Assembly (NCBI GenBank): GCA_947073765.1
Contig: CAMTMZ010000002.1
Coordinates: 1 to 64,000, forward strand
Reading direction: 5' to 3'
DNA length: 64,000 nt
Origin: an uncultured Bacillota bacterium
GTDB taxonomy: Bacteria > Bacillota > Clostridia > Oscillospirales > Oscillospiraceae
A model generated the notes under the pieces. That model did not search any database, was not told the origin of the DNA, and saw only the letters and a program-made list of their open reading frames with translations. Positions 26,931-34,628 of this stretch are shown one piece after another; position 1 is the first letter of the stretch; each line of letters starts with the position of its first letter. The position numbers and the translations under genes are program-made.

Positions 26931-27833
26931 ATGGAGAAACAACGCAGAGTGATCGCCCTGGGCTTTTTTGACGGGGTGCATCTGGGCCACGGGGCGCTGC
27001 TGCGCGCCGTAAAGGAGACTGCGGACCGGCTGGCGGCTGTCCCGGCGGCCTTCACGTTTGATAAGAGCCCCACCGCTGTCATCACCGGCCAGGCAGTTCC
27101 TCTGCTGAGCACGGTGGAGGACCGGGCCCTTCTCATGCGGGAGTGCTACGGTATCCAGGAGGTTGCGGTAGCCTCCTTTGACGCTATGCAGCGCATGGAC
27201 TGGGAGGACTTTGTGTCCGGGTATCTGGCGCAGGAGCTGGGCGTGGTTCACGTGGTGGCCGGCCACGACTTTCACTTTGGATACATGGGGCGGGGCAATC
27301 CGGACCGGCTGCGGGACAAATGCCGGGAGCTGGGTCTGGGATGCGACATTATTGAGCGGGTGGAGCAGGACGGCATCACGATCTCTTCCACCTATATCAG
27401 GACCTTGGTGGCCCAGGGGGAGATGGAGCGGGCGGTGCAGTTTCTGGGCCATCCCCATATCCTGACCCAGCAGGTGAACCACGGCAAGGGAATTGGCCAC
27501 TCAACCCTGGGCTTCCCCACGGTGAATCTGAGGGTGCCGGAGGGAGTTATCGTCCCCGCGTTCGGGGTCTACGCTACCCAGGTGTGGTTTGGCGGCCAGC
27601 GCCGCCCGGCGGTTACCAATGTGGGGGTGCGTCCTACTGTGAAGGACAACGACGGCCGGGTGACCGTGGAGGGATTCATTCTGGATTTTGACGGCGATCT
27701 CTACGGCAGGCAGGTGCGCATAGAGTTTCACAAGCGCCTGCGCGGGGAGCGAAAGTTCCCCTCCATGGAGGCCCTGGCGGAGGAAATCAGAAGAAACGCG
27801 GGTCAGACCCGGGAGTTTTTTAAGGAGAAATAA
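26931..27833 (+). CDS. ribF: Bifunctional riboflavin kinase/FAD synthetase
   Basis: This 300-residue enzyme phosphorylates riboflavin to FMN and adenylylates FMN to FAD. The N-terminal nucleotidyltransferase has GFFDGVHLGHGALL (residues 10-23) and the ISSTYIRTLVAQGE motif, and the C-terminal kinase domain has the GHSTLGFPTVNL motif near residue 190. It ends the operon, as is common in Firmicutes. No strong ribosome site is seen; a GAGGTG lies 12 nt before the ATG, partly within truB, so coupling is likely. Confidence 0.95.
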   Translation: MEKQRRVIALGFFDGVHLGHGALLRAVKETADRLAAVPAAFTFDKSPTAVITGQAVPLLSTVEDRALLMRECYGIQEVAVASFDAMQRMDWEDFVSGYLAQELGVVHVVAGHDFHFGYMGRGNPDRLRDKCRELGLGCDIIERVEQDGITISSTYIRTLVAQGEMERAVQFLGHPHILTQQVNHGKGIGHSTLGFPTVNLRVPEGVIVPAFGVYATQVWFGGQRRPAVTNVGVRPTVKDNDGRVTVEGFILDFDGDLYGRQVRIEFHKRLRGERKFPSMEALAEEIRRNAGQTREFFKEK

Positions 27834-27842
27834 AAAACGTCC

Positions 27843-27871
27843 TGTTTTCGGGCGGAATGACAAAATATAAT
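27843..27871 (+). promoter_or_regulatory. Possible promoter of the DUF1576 gene
   Basis: TGTTTT and a perfect TATAAT are separated by 17 bp, just after ribF. The -35 hexamer is weak, so this is tentative. Confidence 0.4.
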
Positions 27872-27934
27872 AGAGACGGATCTCATCCGAACTATGAAAT
27901 ATCACACAGGCAAACGGCGAAAGGAGCAAAGCCC

Positions 27935-29302
27935 ATGGGCGTATTTCACCTTCTGCATCACGAGCATCAGGCCCGCTACGACAAGATGTTTCCCTACCTG
28001 TGGGTTTACACTGTCCTGCTGGCCCTGGCCGGTTTGCTTATGGGGCTGGTCAGCCATGAGAACATTCTCCGGGGACTATACATAATCGTTACCACCGAGG
28101 ACGCCCTGATAACCGATTACGTCCTGGTGGCCGGGCCGGGCGCGGCGTTGGTGAACTCCGCCATTGTCACAGCCATCAGCATATGTCTGCTCTACGCCGC
28201 CGGAGACACCCTCAACGGTATGACTCTGGTAGAGATGGGGCTGATGTCGGGCTTTTCCCTGTTTGGCAAGAATTTTGTGAATATATGGCCCATCCTGGCC
28301 GGGACCTGGCTGTACGCCAAGGTGCGGCGGGAGCCGCTGGCGGGAAACATTGGCATCGGACTGATGGCCACCGCCCTGGCGCCCATCGTCAGCTACATTG
28401 CGCTGGACAACGGCTGGGGCGGGCCTGTGGAGGGCGTGCTGGTGGGGGCGGCAATCGGCTTCATTATGCCGCCCCTGGCCAGTTATACATACCGCATCCA
28501 GAACGGCATGAACCTGTATAATGTGGGTTTTGCCTGCGGCCTGGTGGCGCTGGTGTGCGTACCCCTGATGGCCTCCCTGGGAGCGGACCCCACCACCCAC
28601 TACCGCTGGGCCAAGGGATATGAGATTCCCTTTGGGCTGATGCTGGGGATCCTATGTGTCATATTGATTGTGGGCGGGCTGTTTTTTGCCAAAAGGCCGG
28701 TGTGGGCGGCCTGGGCGGGCTACCGCCGTCTGCTCCAGACCAGTGGCCGGGCCCCCAGCGACTACCTGCGCATGTTTGGCCCGGCCCCGGTGTGCGTCAA
28801 TATCGGGGTGAACGGGCTGTTGGGCATGGCTTTCCTCCTGCTTACCGGGGGGGATCTGAACGGCCCCACCGTGGGGGGGATCCTCACCATCATGGGTTTC
28901 TCCGCCTTTGGTAAGCATGCCTTCAACATTCTGCCTGTGATGGGCGGGGTAGCCCTGGGCAGTGTGGTGATGGACTGGTCGCTCACTGACTCTGCCGTAC
29001 AGCTGGCCTGCCTGTTCTGCACTACCCTGGCCCCTGTCGCCGGTTATTTTGGATGGGGATATGGAGTGCTGGCCGGTTTTTTGCACTCCTCTGTAGTGCT
29101 GTACACCGGTTCCCCTGTCGCGGGGATGAACCTGTATAACAACGGCTTTTCCGGAGGGCTCATCGCCATTGTGCTCTATCCCACTATCATGGCCATTGCC
29201 CGCCATCGAAAACCGGTGCTCCAGGAGGAGGACTACTTTGATCAGCTGGAGGGCGACCGCCCCGTTGTGCCGCCAGATCCCCACACCATGCGGGAGGAGT
29301 AA
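27935..29302 (+). CDS. DUF1576 family membrane protein with internal duplication
   Basis: This 455-residue protein has about ten or more hydrophobic segments and matches the DUF1576 family, which has no known function. The two halves repeat each other: GFSLFGKNFVNIWP at residue 106 returns as GFSAFGKHAFNILP at 321, and GMNLYNVGFACGL at 191 returns as GMNLYNNGFSGGL at 397. Such duplication is common in transporters and channels. I chose the ATG at 27935, nine bases after AAAGGAG. A bidirectional terminator follows. A transport role is inference only. Confidence 0.85.
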   Translation: MGVFHLLHHEHQARYDKMFPYLWVYTVLLALAGLLMGLVSHENILRGLYIIVTTEDALITDYVLVAGPGAALVNSAIVTAISICLLYAAGDTLNGMTLVEMGLMSGFSLFGKNFVNIWPILAGTWLYAKVRREPLAGNIGIGLMATALAPIVSYIALDNGWGGPVEGVLVGAAIGFIMPPLASYTYRIQNGMNLYNVGFACGLVALVCVPLMASLGADPTTHYRWAKGYEIPFGLMLGILCVILIVGGLFFAKRPVWAAWAGYRRLLQTSGRAPSDYLRMFGPAPVCVNIGVNGLLGMAFLLLTGGDLNGPTVGGILTIMGFSAFGKHAFNILPVMGGVALGSVVMDWSLTDSAVQLACLFCTTLAPVAGYFGWGYGVLAGFLHSSVVLYTGSPVAGMNLYNNGFSGGLIAIVLYPTIMAIARHRKPVLQEEDYFDQLEGDRPVVPPDPHTMREE

Positions 29303-29304
29303 AG

Positions 29305-29335
29305 TATCCCCCCATGACTGCTGTCATGGGGGGAT
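29305..29335. terminator. Bidirectional terminator between the DUF1576 and spmB genes
   Basis: A perfect 13-bp stem (ATCCCCCCATGAC against GTCATGGGGGGAT) with a TGCT loop lies between two convergent genes, with short T-rich flanks on each side. Confidence 0.8.
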
Positions 29336-29338
29336 TTG

Positions 29339-29860
29339 TCATCCGAAACAGACTTTGACGGCCCAGGCGGAAGCCAGAAAGCCGGTAAGATCGGCGCACA
29401 GCGCGGCAGGGACGGCGTAGCGGGTCTTGGTGATGCCAACGGCGCCGAAGTATACGGCGATGGTATAAAAGGTGGTCTCGGTGGAGCCCAGCATTACGGC
29501 GGCTGTGCGGCCCAGGTCGGAGTCAGGGCCATAGGTGGAGATGATCTCCGCGCCCACCCCCAAAGCGGCGGAGCCGCTCACAGGTCGCACCAGCATTAGG
29601 GGGAGAAGCTCCAAGGGCAGACCCAGCCGGTCCAAAACAGGGGCCAGAGCTGCGGCCAGCAGCTCCAGCGCCCCGGAGGCCCTGAGCATGTACACCGCCG
29701 TCATCAGGCCAATCAGGGCTGGAATAATTTTAACCAGCGTCTCCAGTCCGGAGCCCGCCCCCCGCACCAGGGCGGAGTAGACATCCACCCGCCGCCCGGC
29801 GGCGTACAGGGCGATAACCGCGATGGTCAGCGGTACCAGCATGGTAAAAAACAGCTCCAT
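29339..29860 (-). CDS. spmB: Spore maturation protein B
   Basis: This 173-residue membrane protein matches SpmB, which with SpmA helps dehydrate the spore core and gives heat resistance. Features are a nucleoside-recognition (Gate) domain with GLETLVKIIPALIGLMTAVYMLR, the LMLVRPVSGSAALGVGAEII stretch, and STETTFYTIAVYFGAVGIT near the end. The start at 29860 has GGAGGG upstream and lies 2 nt after the spmA stop codon, so both are co-expressed. It supports a spore-forming host, although spm genes also occur in some non-sporulating bacteria. Confidence 0.92.
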   Translation of the reverse strand: MELFFTMLVPLTIAVIALYAAGRRVDVYSALVRGAGSGLETLVKIIPALIGLMTAVYMLRASGALELLAAALAPVLDRLGLPLELLPLMLVRPVSGSAALGVGAEIISTYGPDSDLGRTAAVMLGSTETTFYTIAVYFGAVGITKTRYAVPAALCADLTGFLASAWAVKVCFG

Positions 29861-29862
29861 GG

Positions 29863-30441
29863 TTAGTCCCTCCAAAGCAAGGAGAAAAGCTTGCAGGCCG
29901 CGATCCCGGCCCCAACGGACAGGGTAGAGGCCAGCCACACGGCTGGCAGAATGTCAAAGGGGGCAGCGCAGCCCTGGGCGGCCCGCACCGAGGCTACGGT
30001 AGTGGGAATGAGCTGAATGGAGGCGGTATTGCACACCACCAGCATACACAGGCTGTCAGAGGCCACGCCGGGACTGTTCCTGGCCAGCCGCCGGGCGGCC
30101 TGCAGACCAAAAGGAGTGGCGGCGCTGCCCAGTCCCAGCAGGTTGGCGGATACGTTGGCCGAGATGCTGTCCATGGCTTCCCGGTCCCGGACGGCCTGGG
30201 GGAAAAGCCGGCGCAGCGCCGGTTCCAGCAGCTTGGAGAGCTTGTCGGCCAGCCCGGACTGGCGCATCACCTCCATCACTCCCGTCCACAGACACAGCAT
30301 CCCCGCAATGGACAGCGCCAGCTCCACCGCTGCCGAGGCCCCCTCCACCGCCGCCGAGGCCACCGCCGGTCCCCGCCCGGTGGCCAGTCCGCACAGAATT
30401 GATAAAACGACCATTCCCGTCCAAATCACCGTCATTGTCAC
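29863..30441 (-). CDS. spmA: Spore maturation protein A
   Basis: This 192-residue membrane protein matches SpmA. It contains the Gate-domain motifs: VELALSIAGMLCLWTGVMEV, the ISANVSANLLGLGSAATPFGL stretch, and MLVVCNTASIQLIPTTVASVR. Its partner SpmB follows immediately. The start is the GTG at 30441, 8 nt after GGGGG; an ATG two codons later is the alternative. A sigma factor could not be assigned from the upstream region; a TATAGT is present but without a good -35 box. Confidence 0.93.
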   Translation of the reverse strand: MTMTVIWTGMVVLSILCGLATGRGPAVASAAVEGASAAVELALSIAGMLCLWTGVMEVMRQSGLADKLSKLLEPALRRLFPQAVRDREAMDSISANVSANLLGLGSAATPFGLQAARRLARNSPGVASDSLCMLVVCNTASIQLIPTTVASVRAAQGCAAPFDILPAVWLASTLSVGAGIAACKLFSLLWRD

Positions 30442-30590
30442 AGCGGATTCCCCCTTCTTGTCCCACTATACGGGGCCAGCTGGAAAATCATGTCTGTTGA
30501 AAAACCAGAAATTTACAAAAAAATCCAGCTCATGTCTCCTTTTTTACAAAAATTCTACATTTTTCTCCCTATTTTGCCCTATAGAAACAG

Positions 30591-30619
30591 TTGACATTGC
30601 TTTTTTTTGCCGCTACAAT
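30591..30619 (+). promoter_or_regulatory. Promoter of the AbrB-type regulator gene
   Basis: A perfect TTGACA and a TACAAT are separated by 17 bp, about 75 nt upstream of the ATG. Confidence 0.85.
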
Positions 30620-30693
30620 ATAGGTGAGAAAGTGATGTTGCCGGGGCCAGGCCTGGACCCCGGGTCCGTGAAAGATAAAAAGGAGGCAATTAC

Positions 30694-30945
30694 ATGAAAT
30701 CCACTGGCATTGTCCGAAAGGTGGACGAACTGGGCCGCATCGTACTGCCCATCGAACTACGCCGTACTTTGGATATCGAGGAGAAGGACTCCTTGGAGAT
30801 CTATATGGACGGGCCGTCCATCGTGCTGAAAAAATTCCAGCCCGCCTGTGTCTTTTGCGATAACGAGAAGGACATCATTGAGTTTCGGGGTAAAAACGTC
30901 TGCCCCAGGTGTTTCCAGGAGATGAGCGCTTCATTCCGAAAGTAA
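30694..30945 (+). CDS. AbrB-family transition-state regulator with zinc ribbon
   Basis: This 83-residue protein has an N-terminal SpoVT/AbrB DNA-binding domain (MKSTGIVRKVDELGRIVLPIELRRTL, residues 1-26), then a short Cys-rich module with CVFC near residue 52 and CPRC near 74 that should bind zinc. AbrB-type proteins repress post-exponential genes in Firmicutes, and this short Cys-ended form is widespread in Clostridia. AAAGGAGG precedes the ATG. It has a strong promoter and its own terminator, so it is monocistronic. Its targets cannot be read from sequence. Confidence 0.93.
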   Translation: MKSTGIVRKVDELGRIVLPIELRRTLDIEEKDSLEIYMDGPSIVLKKFQPACVFCDNEKDIIEFRGKNVCPRCFQEMSASFRK

Positions 30946-30956
30946 CAGTACGCCGA

Positions 30957-30990
30957 ACAGGCCCCCCGGTTTTTACCGGGGGGCCTGTAT
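30957..30990 (+). terminator. Intrinsic terminator after the AbrB-type gene
   Basis: A very stable stem (CAGGCCCCCCGG against CCGGGGGGCCTG) with a T-rich loop is followed by TATTTTG. It may also serve the convergent minus-strand gene. Confidence 0.85.
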
Positions 30991-31005
30991 TTTGTAAGAA
31001 GGGAA

Positions 31006-31635
31006 TCACGCGGCGATGGTAACCGCGGAAATCTGATAGCCGAACATACTGTCGGCGGTGTGCAGGTCAGCCTGGAACTTGGCCAGGGTCCGGCCGTCCA
31101 CCTGGTAAACCAGGGCGCCGGTGAGGACACAGCCCTGGGGGGTGGGGGTGAGGCTGTCCACCCTTACCTGGGCAAGGCCGTCCTCACCGCATACCACTGT
31201 GTAGCAACGAGAGACATTGTCGTAGTTCAGGCGGTCCCAAATGGCGGAAGGCGGGCTGTCCAGCAGTTCAGGGTCCACCGCCAGGGCGGCGGCGTAGTCC
31301 CGCACGGTCTCCTCCGGCATCAGCAGCCTGCCATCCTCCGGAATGCTGCGGGTGTCCATCTGGCCGTAGAGGGAGAGCATATTGTAAAGCCCCTCCCAGG
31401 CCAGAGTGTCGTCCGCAAAGTCAAAGGTGTCCGCGTCGTGGTTGAGCATCGCCAGCACCAGGGCATGCAGAGCGGGGGTCATAGACTCCTCCGCGTCAGT
31501 CTCAGCGGGAACATCGCCGGGGAGGTAGCTCTGTCCGGCGGCAGAGGCCTCCCCGTACACACTGGGAGTTACGCTGCTCACAGGTAAGATCAGCATCGAG
31601 GTAATAAGGGCGGCTGTCAGGAATTTTTTCAACAT
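31006..31635 (-). CDS. Secreted protein of unknown function
   Basis: I do not recognise this 209-residue protein. It has a clear signal peptide (basic MLKK start, hydrophobic residues 5-20, likely cleavage near 28-33 after AEASAA-like small residues), so it is exported. The mature part is acidic, with a helical region (about 50-120), followed by a beta-rich end (about 140-205). There is no lipobox or known catalytic motif. GGAGG lies upstream of the ATG. The upstream region has an inverted repeat and an element shared with the export operon at 34 kb. Confidence 0.7.
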   Translation of the reverse strand: MLKKFLTAALITSMLILPVSSVTPSVYGEASAAGQSYLPGDVPAETDAEESMTPALHALVLAMLNHDADTFDFADDTLAWEGLYNMLSLYGQMDTRSIPEDGRLLMPEETVRDYAAALAVDPELLDSPPSAIWDRLNYDNVSRCYTVVCGEDGLAQVRVDSLTPTPQGCVLTGALVYQVDGRTLAKFQADLHTADSMFGYQISAVTIAA

Positions 31636-31667
31636 AGGAAGACCTCCTTTCCAAGTTATGGCTCTAT

Positions 31668-31689
31668 GGTAACATACATGGGTGTTACC
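31668..31689 (-). promoter_or_regulatory. Inverted repeat upstream of the secreted-protein gene
   Basis: GGTAACA and TGTTACC form a perfect 7-bp inverted repeat around an 8-nt spacer, 32 nt upstream of the ATG. It has the form of a dimeric repressor or activator site, although an RNA hairpin is also possible. Confidence 0.45.
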
Positions 31690-31723
31690 TTCCTTTCGCA
31701 GCCGTTACGAGCTGGTGAAAAAT

Positions 31724-31739
31724 TGGTTACAATTTGGTT
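31724..31739 (-). promoter_or_regulatory. Shared regulatory element, copy 1
   Basis: On the minus strand this reads AACCAAATTGTAACCA, about 90 nt upstream of the secreted-protein ATG. It matches, apart from one extra A, the element at 34503-34519 upstream of the export operon, in the same orientation relative to the gene. Confidence 0.5.
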
Positions 31740-31812
31740 GCGGCTGGAGAGGAGAGGCTGTCCACAACCAGCTTATGCGGCAGGGTCGTAGGACATGCCT
31801 GTTTTTATTTGG

Positions 31813-31841
31813 TTGACCAGAGCGGAGGATTGGGGTACAAT
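31813..31841 (+). promoter_or_regulatory. Promoter of pcrA
   Basis: TTGACC and TACAAT are separated by 17 bp, about 60 nt upstream of the pcrA start. Confidence 0.75.
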
Positions 31842-31901
31842 ATTGGAAATAAATCATATCCGCCCATACACCATTCACAAACGTTGCAAAGGAAGTTACA
31901 T

Positions 31902-34415
31902 ATGCTCAACCAAGAACAGCAGCTGAGATTCTGCAAGGCCCGCCGGGAGGCCATTGCCCGGGATTTTGCCCGCCTGAACCCGGAGCAGCGCAAAGCGGTC
32001 CTGGCCACCGAGGGCCCGCTGCTGCTGCTGGCCGGGGCGGGGAGCGGCAAAACCACCGTGCTCATCCACCGCATCGCCAACCTGATGAAATACGGCCGGG
32101 GGTCGGACTGCGGGGAGGCGCCTGAGTCCATTACCCAGGAGGACCTGACCTTTCTGGAGGAGTATGCCCAGACGGGGGAGGGGGACAAAGCCCGTCAGGA
32201 GCGGCTGTGCCGCCTGGAGAGCGCCGCCCCCTGGAGTATCCTGGCCATCACCTTCACCAACAAGGCCGCCGGAGAGCTGAAGGACCGCCTTGCGAGGATG
32301 CTGGGACCTTCCGCCAACGATATCTGGGCCTCCACTTTCCACTCCGCCTGTGTGCGGATCCTCCGCCGGGATATTGACAAGCTGGGGTTCTCCTCCTCCT
32401 TCACCATCTACGACACTGATGACTCCCTCCGGGTCATCAAAGATATCCTCAAGGAGCTGAATGTGGACGACAAGCAGTTCCCGCCCCGGGCGGTGCTGGG
32501 GTATATCTCCCGGGCCAAGGACGCCATGAAGCTGGCGCCGGAGTACCTGGCCGAGTGCGAGAAGTCCGGGGATTTCCGCCTGACCAAAATCGCCAACCTC
32601 TACCTGGAGTACCAGCGCCGGCTTTGGGAGGCCAACGCCCTGGACTTTGATGATATCATCCTCCACACCGTCCGGCTGCTCAAGGGCTTTGATGACGTCC
32701 GGGAATATTATCAGCGGAAATTCCGTTATGTCCTCATTGACGAGTACCAGGACACCAACAATTTGCAGTACCTCCTGGCCTCCACCCTGGCCGGGGGATA
32801 CGAGAACTTCTGCGTGGTGGGGGACGACGACCAGTCCATTTACCGCTTCCGGGGGGCCACCATTGAGAATATCCTCTCCTTTGAAAAGCAATACAAGGGG
32901 GCCCGGGTCATCCGTTTGGAGGAGAACTACCGCTCCACCGGCCATATCCTGGACGCGGCCAACGCCGTCATCCGTAATAACCAGGGCCGCAAGGGCAAGG
33001 AGCTTTGGACAAAAGCCGGCCCGGGGGACATGCTCCATCTGTATACCGCCATGAACGAGAACGATGAGGCCCAGTATGTGGCCAACAAGGTGCTGGAGGA
33101 CTTTGGACAGGGCCGGAAGTGGAAGGACCACGCCGTGCTCTACCGGATGAACGCCCAGTCCAACCAGATTGAGCAGGCCTTCAAGCGCAGCGGCGTGCCC
33201 TACCGGATCATCGGGGGCACCCGGTTCTTTGACCGGGCCGAGGTGAAGGATATGATCGCCTACCTGGCCGTTCTCAATAACCCGGAGGACGACCTGCGCC
33301 TGGCCAGGATCATCAACAACCCGCCTCGGGGCATCGGGGCCAAGACGGTGGAGACCGCCCAGGACATCGCCCGCCGGGATGAGTCCTCCCTCTACGCCGT
33401 CATCGACAATGCCGCCATGTACCCGGAGCTGCAGAAGGCAGCCAAGCGGCTGGGCGAGTTTACTGCCCTTGTTCAGGGTCTGCATCTGCTGCTGATGGAA
33501 AACTGTCTCACCCTCCCCCAGTTTTATGAGGAGCTGCTTGCCCGCACCGGCTACGCCGTTATGTTGGAGACCAAAAACACTGTGGAGGACCGTACCCGCC
33601 TGGAGAACGTACGGGAGCTGCTCACCTCCATCAACAGCTATCTGGAGAACCGGGCCGACCCGGAGGAGTCCCTCTCCGACGCCCTCCACGGCTTTCTGGA
33701 CGAGATCGCCCTGTACACCGACATCGACAGCCACGACCCCAACCAGGACTGCGTGGTGATGATGACCATGCATGCGGCCAAGGGGCTGGAGTTCCCGGTG
33801 GTTTTTGTGGTGGGTGTGGAGGAGGGAATTTTCCCTGGCATTCGGGCCATCGGAGAGGCGGAGGAGATGGAGGAGGAGCGGCGGCTGTGTTATGTGGCCA
33901 TGACCAGGGCCAGAGAGCAGCTCTACCTTACCTGCGCCGGACAGCGGATGCTCTTTGGACGAACCAGCGCCAACCGCCCCTCCCGGTTTGTGGAGGAGGT
34001 CCCGTCGGAGCATCTGGAACGGTCCGGAAAGACCTTTCTGTCTGACCCCTCGGAGGACTGGGGCGGAGTATCCAGCCGTGCCTCCGGCTACGGCGGCTAT
34101 GGCCAGCGCCCCGCCTATGGAGCGGGCCGGCCGGCCTACGGGGCGGGAAGATCATCCGCCCCGGCTTCCGGCGGCGCCGGGAATGTGCCGGGGACGCGCC
34201 CTGCCCGGCCGGCGTTCAGTTCCGCCCCTGCTGGTGGGGGCGGGGGCATGCGGCTGGCCAAGGGGGATATGGTCAGCCATAGGGCCTTTGGCCAGGGCAT
34301 GGTGCTCTCCGTCCAGGCCATGGGGGGCGACGCCCTAGTGGAGATCGCGTTTGACAATGTGGGCACCAAGCGGCTGATGCTCAAATCCGCCGCGGCGCAT
34401 ATGACGAAACTTTGA
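31902..34415 (+). CDS. pcrA: ATP-dependent DNA helicase PcrA/UvrD
   Basis: This 837-residue superfamily 1A helicase acts in excision repair and replication-fork clearing. Motifs are clear: Walker A AGAGSGKT (44-51), Ia TFTNKAA (near 117), DEYQDTNNLQ, GDDDQSIYRFRGA, VMMTMHAAKGLEFPVVF and YVAMTRAREQLYL. An insert of about 45 charged residues (about 64-108) lies between Walker A and motif Ia, which ordinary PcrA lacks. A Gly/Tyr/Ala-rich linker precedes the C-terminal DNA-contact domain. The ATG at 31902 has AAAGGAAG upstream. A terminator follows. Confidence 0.95.
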   Translation: MLNQEQQLRFCKARREAIARDFARLNPEQRKAVLATEGPLLLLAGAGSGKTTVLIHRIANLMKYGRGSDCGEAPESITQEDLTFLEEYAQTGEGDKARQERLCRLESAAPWSILAITFTNKAAGELKDRLARMLGPSANDIWASTFHSACVRILRRDIDKLGFSSSFTIYDTDDSLRVIKDILKELNVDDKQFPPRAVLGYISRAKDAMKLAPEYLAECEKSGDFRLTKIANLYLEYQRRLWEANALDFDDIILHTVRLLKGFDDVREYYQRKFRYVLIDEYQDTNNLQYLLASTLAGGYENFCVVGDDDQSIYRFRGATIENILSFEKQYKGARVIRLEENYRSTGHILDAANAVIRNNQGRKGKELWTKAGPGDMLHLYTAMNENDEAQYVANKVLEDFGQGRKWKDHAVLYRMNAQSNQIEQAFKRSGVPYRIIGGTRFFDRAEVKDMIAYLAVLNNPEDDLRLARIINNPPRGIGAKTVETAQDIARRDESSLYAVIDNAAMYPELQKAAKRLGEFTALVQGLHLLLMENCLTLPQFYEELLARTGYAVMLETKNTVEDRTRLENVRELLTSINSYLENRADPEESLSDALHGFLDEIALYTDIDSHDPNQDCVVMMTMHAAKGLEFPVVFVVGVEEGIFPGIRAIGEAEEMEEERRLCYVAMTRAREQLYLTCAGQRMLFGRTSANRPSRFVEEVPSEHLERSGKTFLSDPSEDWGGVSSRASGYGGYGQRPAYGAGRPAYGAGRSSAPASGGAGNVPGTRPARPAFSSAPAGGGGGMRLAKGDMVSHRAFGQGMVLSVQAMGGDALVEIAFDNVGTKRLMLKSAAAHMTKL

Positions 34416-34424
34416 AAAATTTTC

Positions 34425-34455
34425 AGAAGGCGGGAACTTTTTCCCGTCTTCTTCG
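34425..34455 (+). terminator. Intrinsic terminator after pcrA
   Basis: An imperfect 11-bp stem (AGAAGGCGGGAA against TTCCCGTCTTCT) is followed by TCGTC; the T run is weak, so leak-through is possible. Confidence 0.65.
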
Positions 34456-34487
34456 TCTATATGGAAAAGGAAAGTCCAAAGTGGACG

Positions 34488-34533
34488 TCTTAAGGAAATC
34501 TTAACCAAAATTGTAACCATCTTGTAGTTGATA
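34488..34533 (+). promoter_or_regulatory. Phased direct repeats with shared element, copy 2
   Basis: TCTTAA occurs at 34488 and 34499 (11 bp apart) and TTGTA at 34511 and 34522 (11 bp apart). The segment at 34503-34519 reads AACCAAAATTGTAACCA, the copy of the element seen at 31724-31739. Tandem sites spaced by one helical turn next to a -35 box are typical of OmpR-type response-regulator targets. Confidence 0.5.
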
Positions 34534-34556
34534 CCCCCAGAGAACCGGAATATAAT
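34528..34556 (+). promoter_or_regulatory. Promoter of the MacAB-like export operon
   Basis: TTGATA and a perfect TATAAT are separated by 17 bp, about 70 nt upstream of the adaptor gene. Confidence 0.8.
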
Positions 34557-34628
34557 GAAAAGACATGTACAAGCTGGAGGCTGTCTGCCGCTGGGCGGGC
34601 AGACCGTTTGAAATAGGAGGATGCCGCT

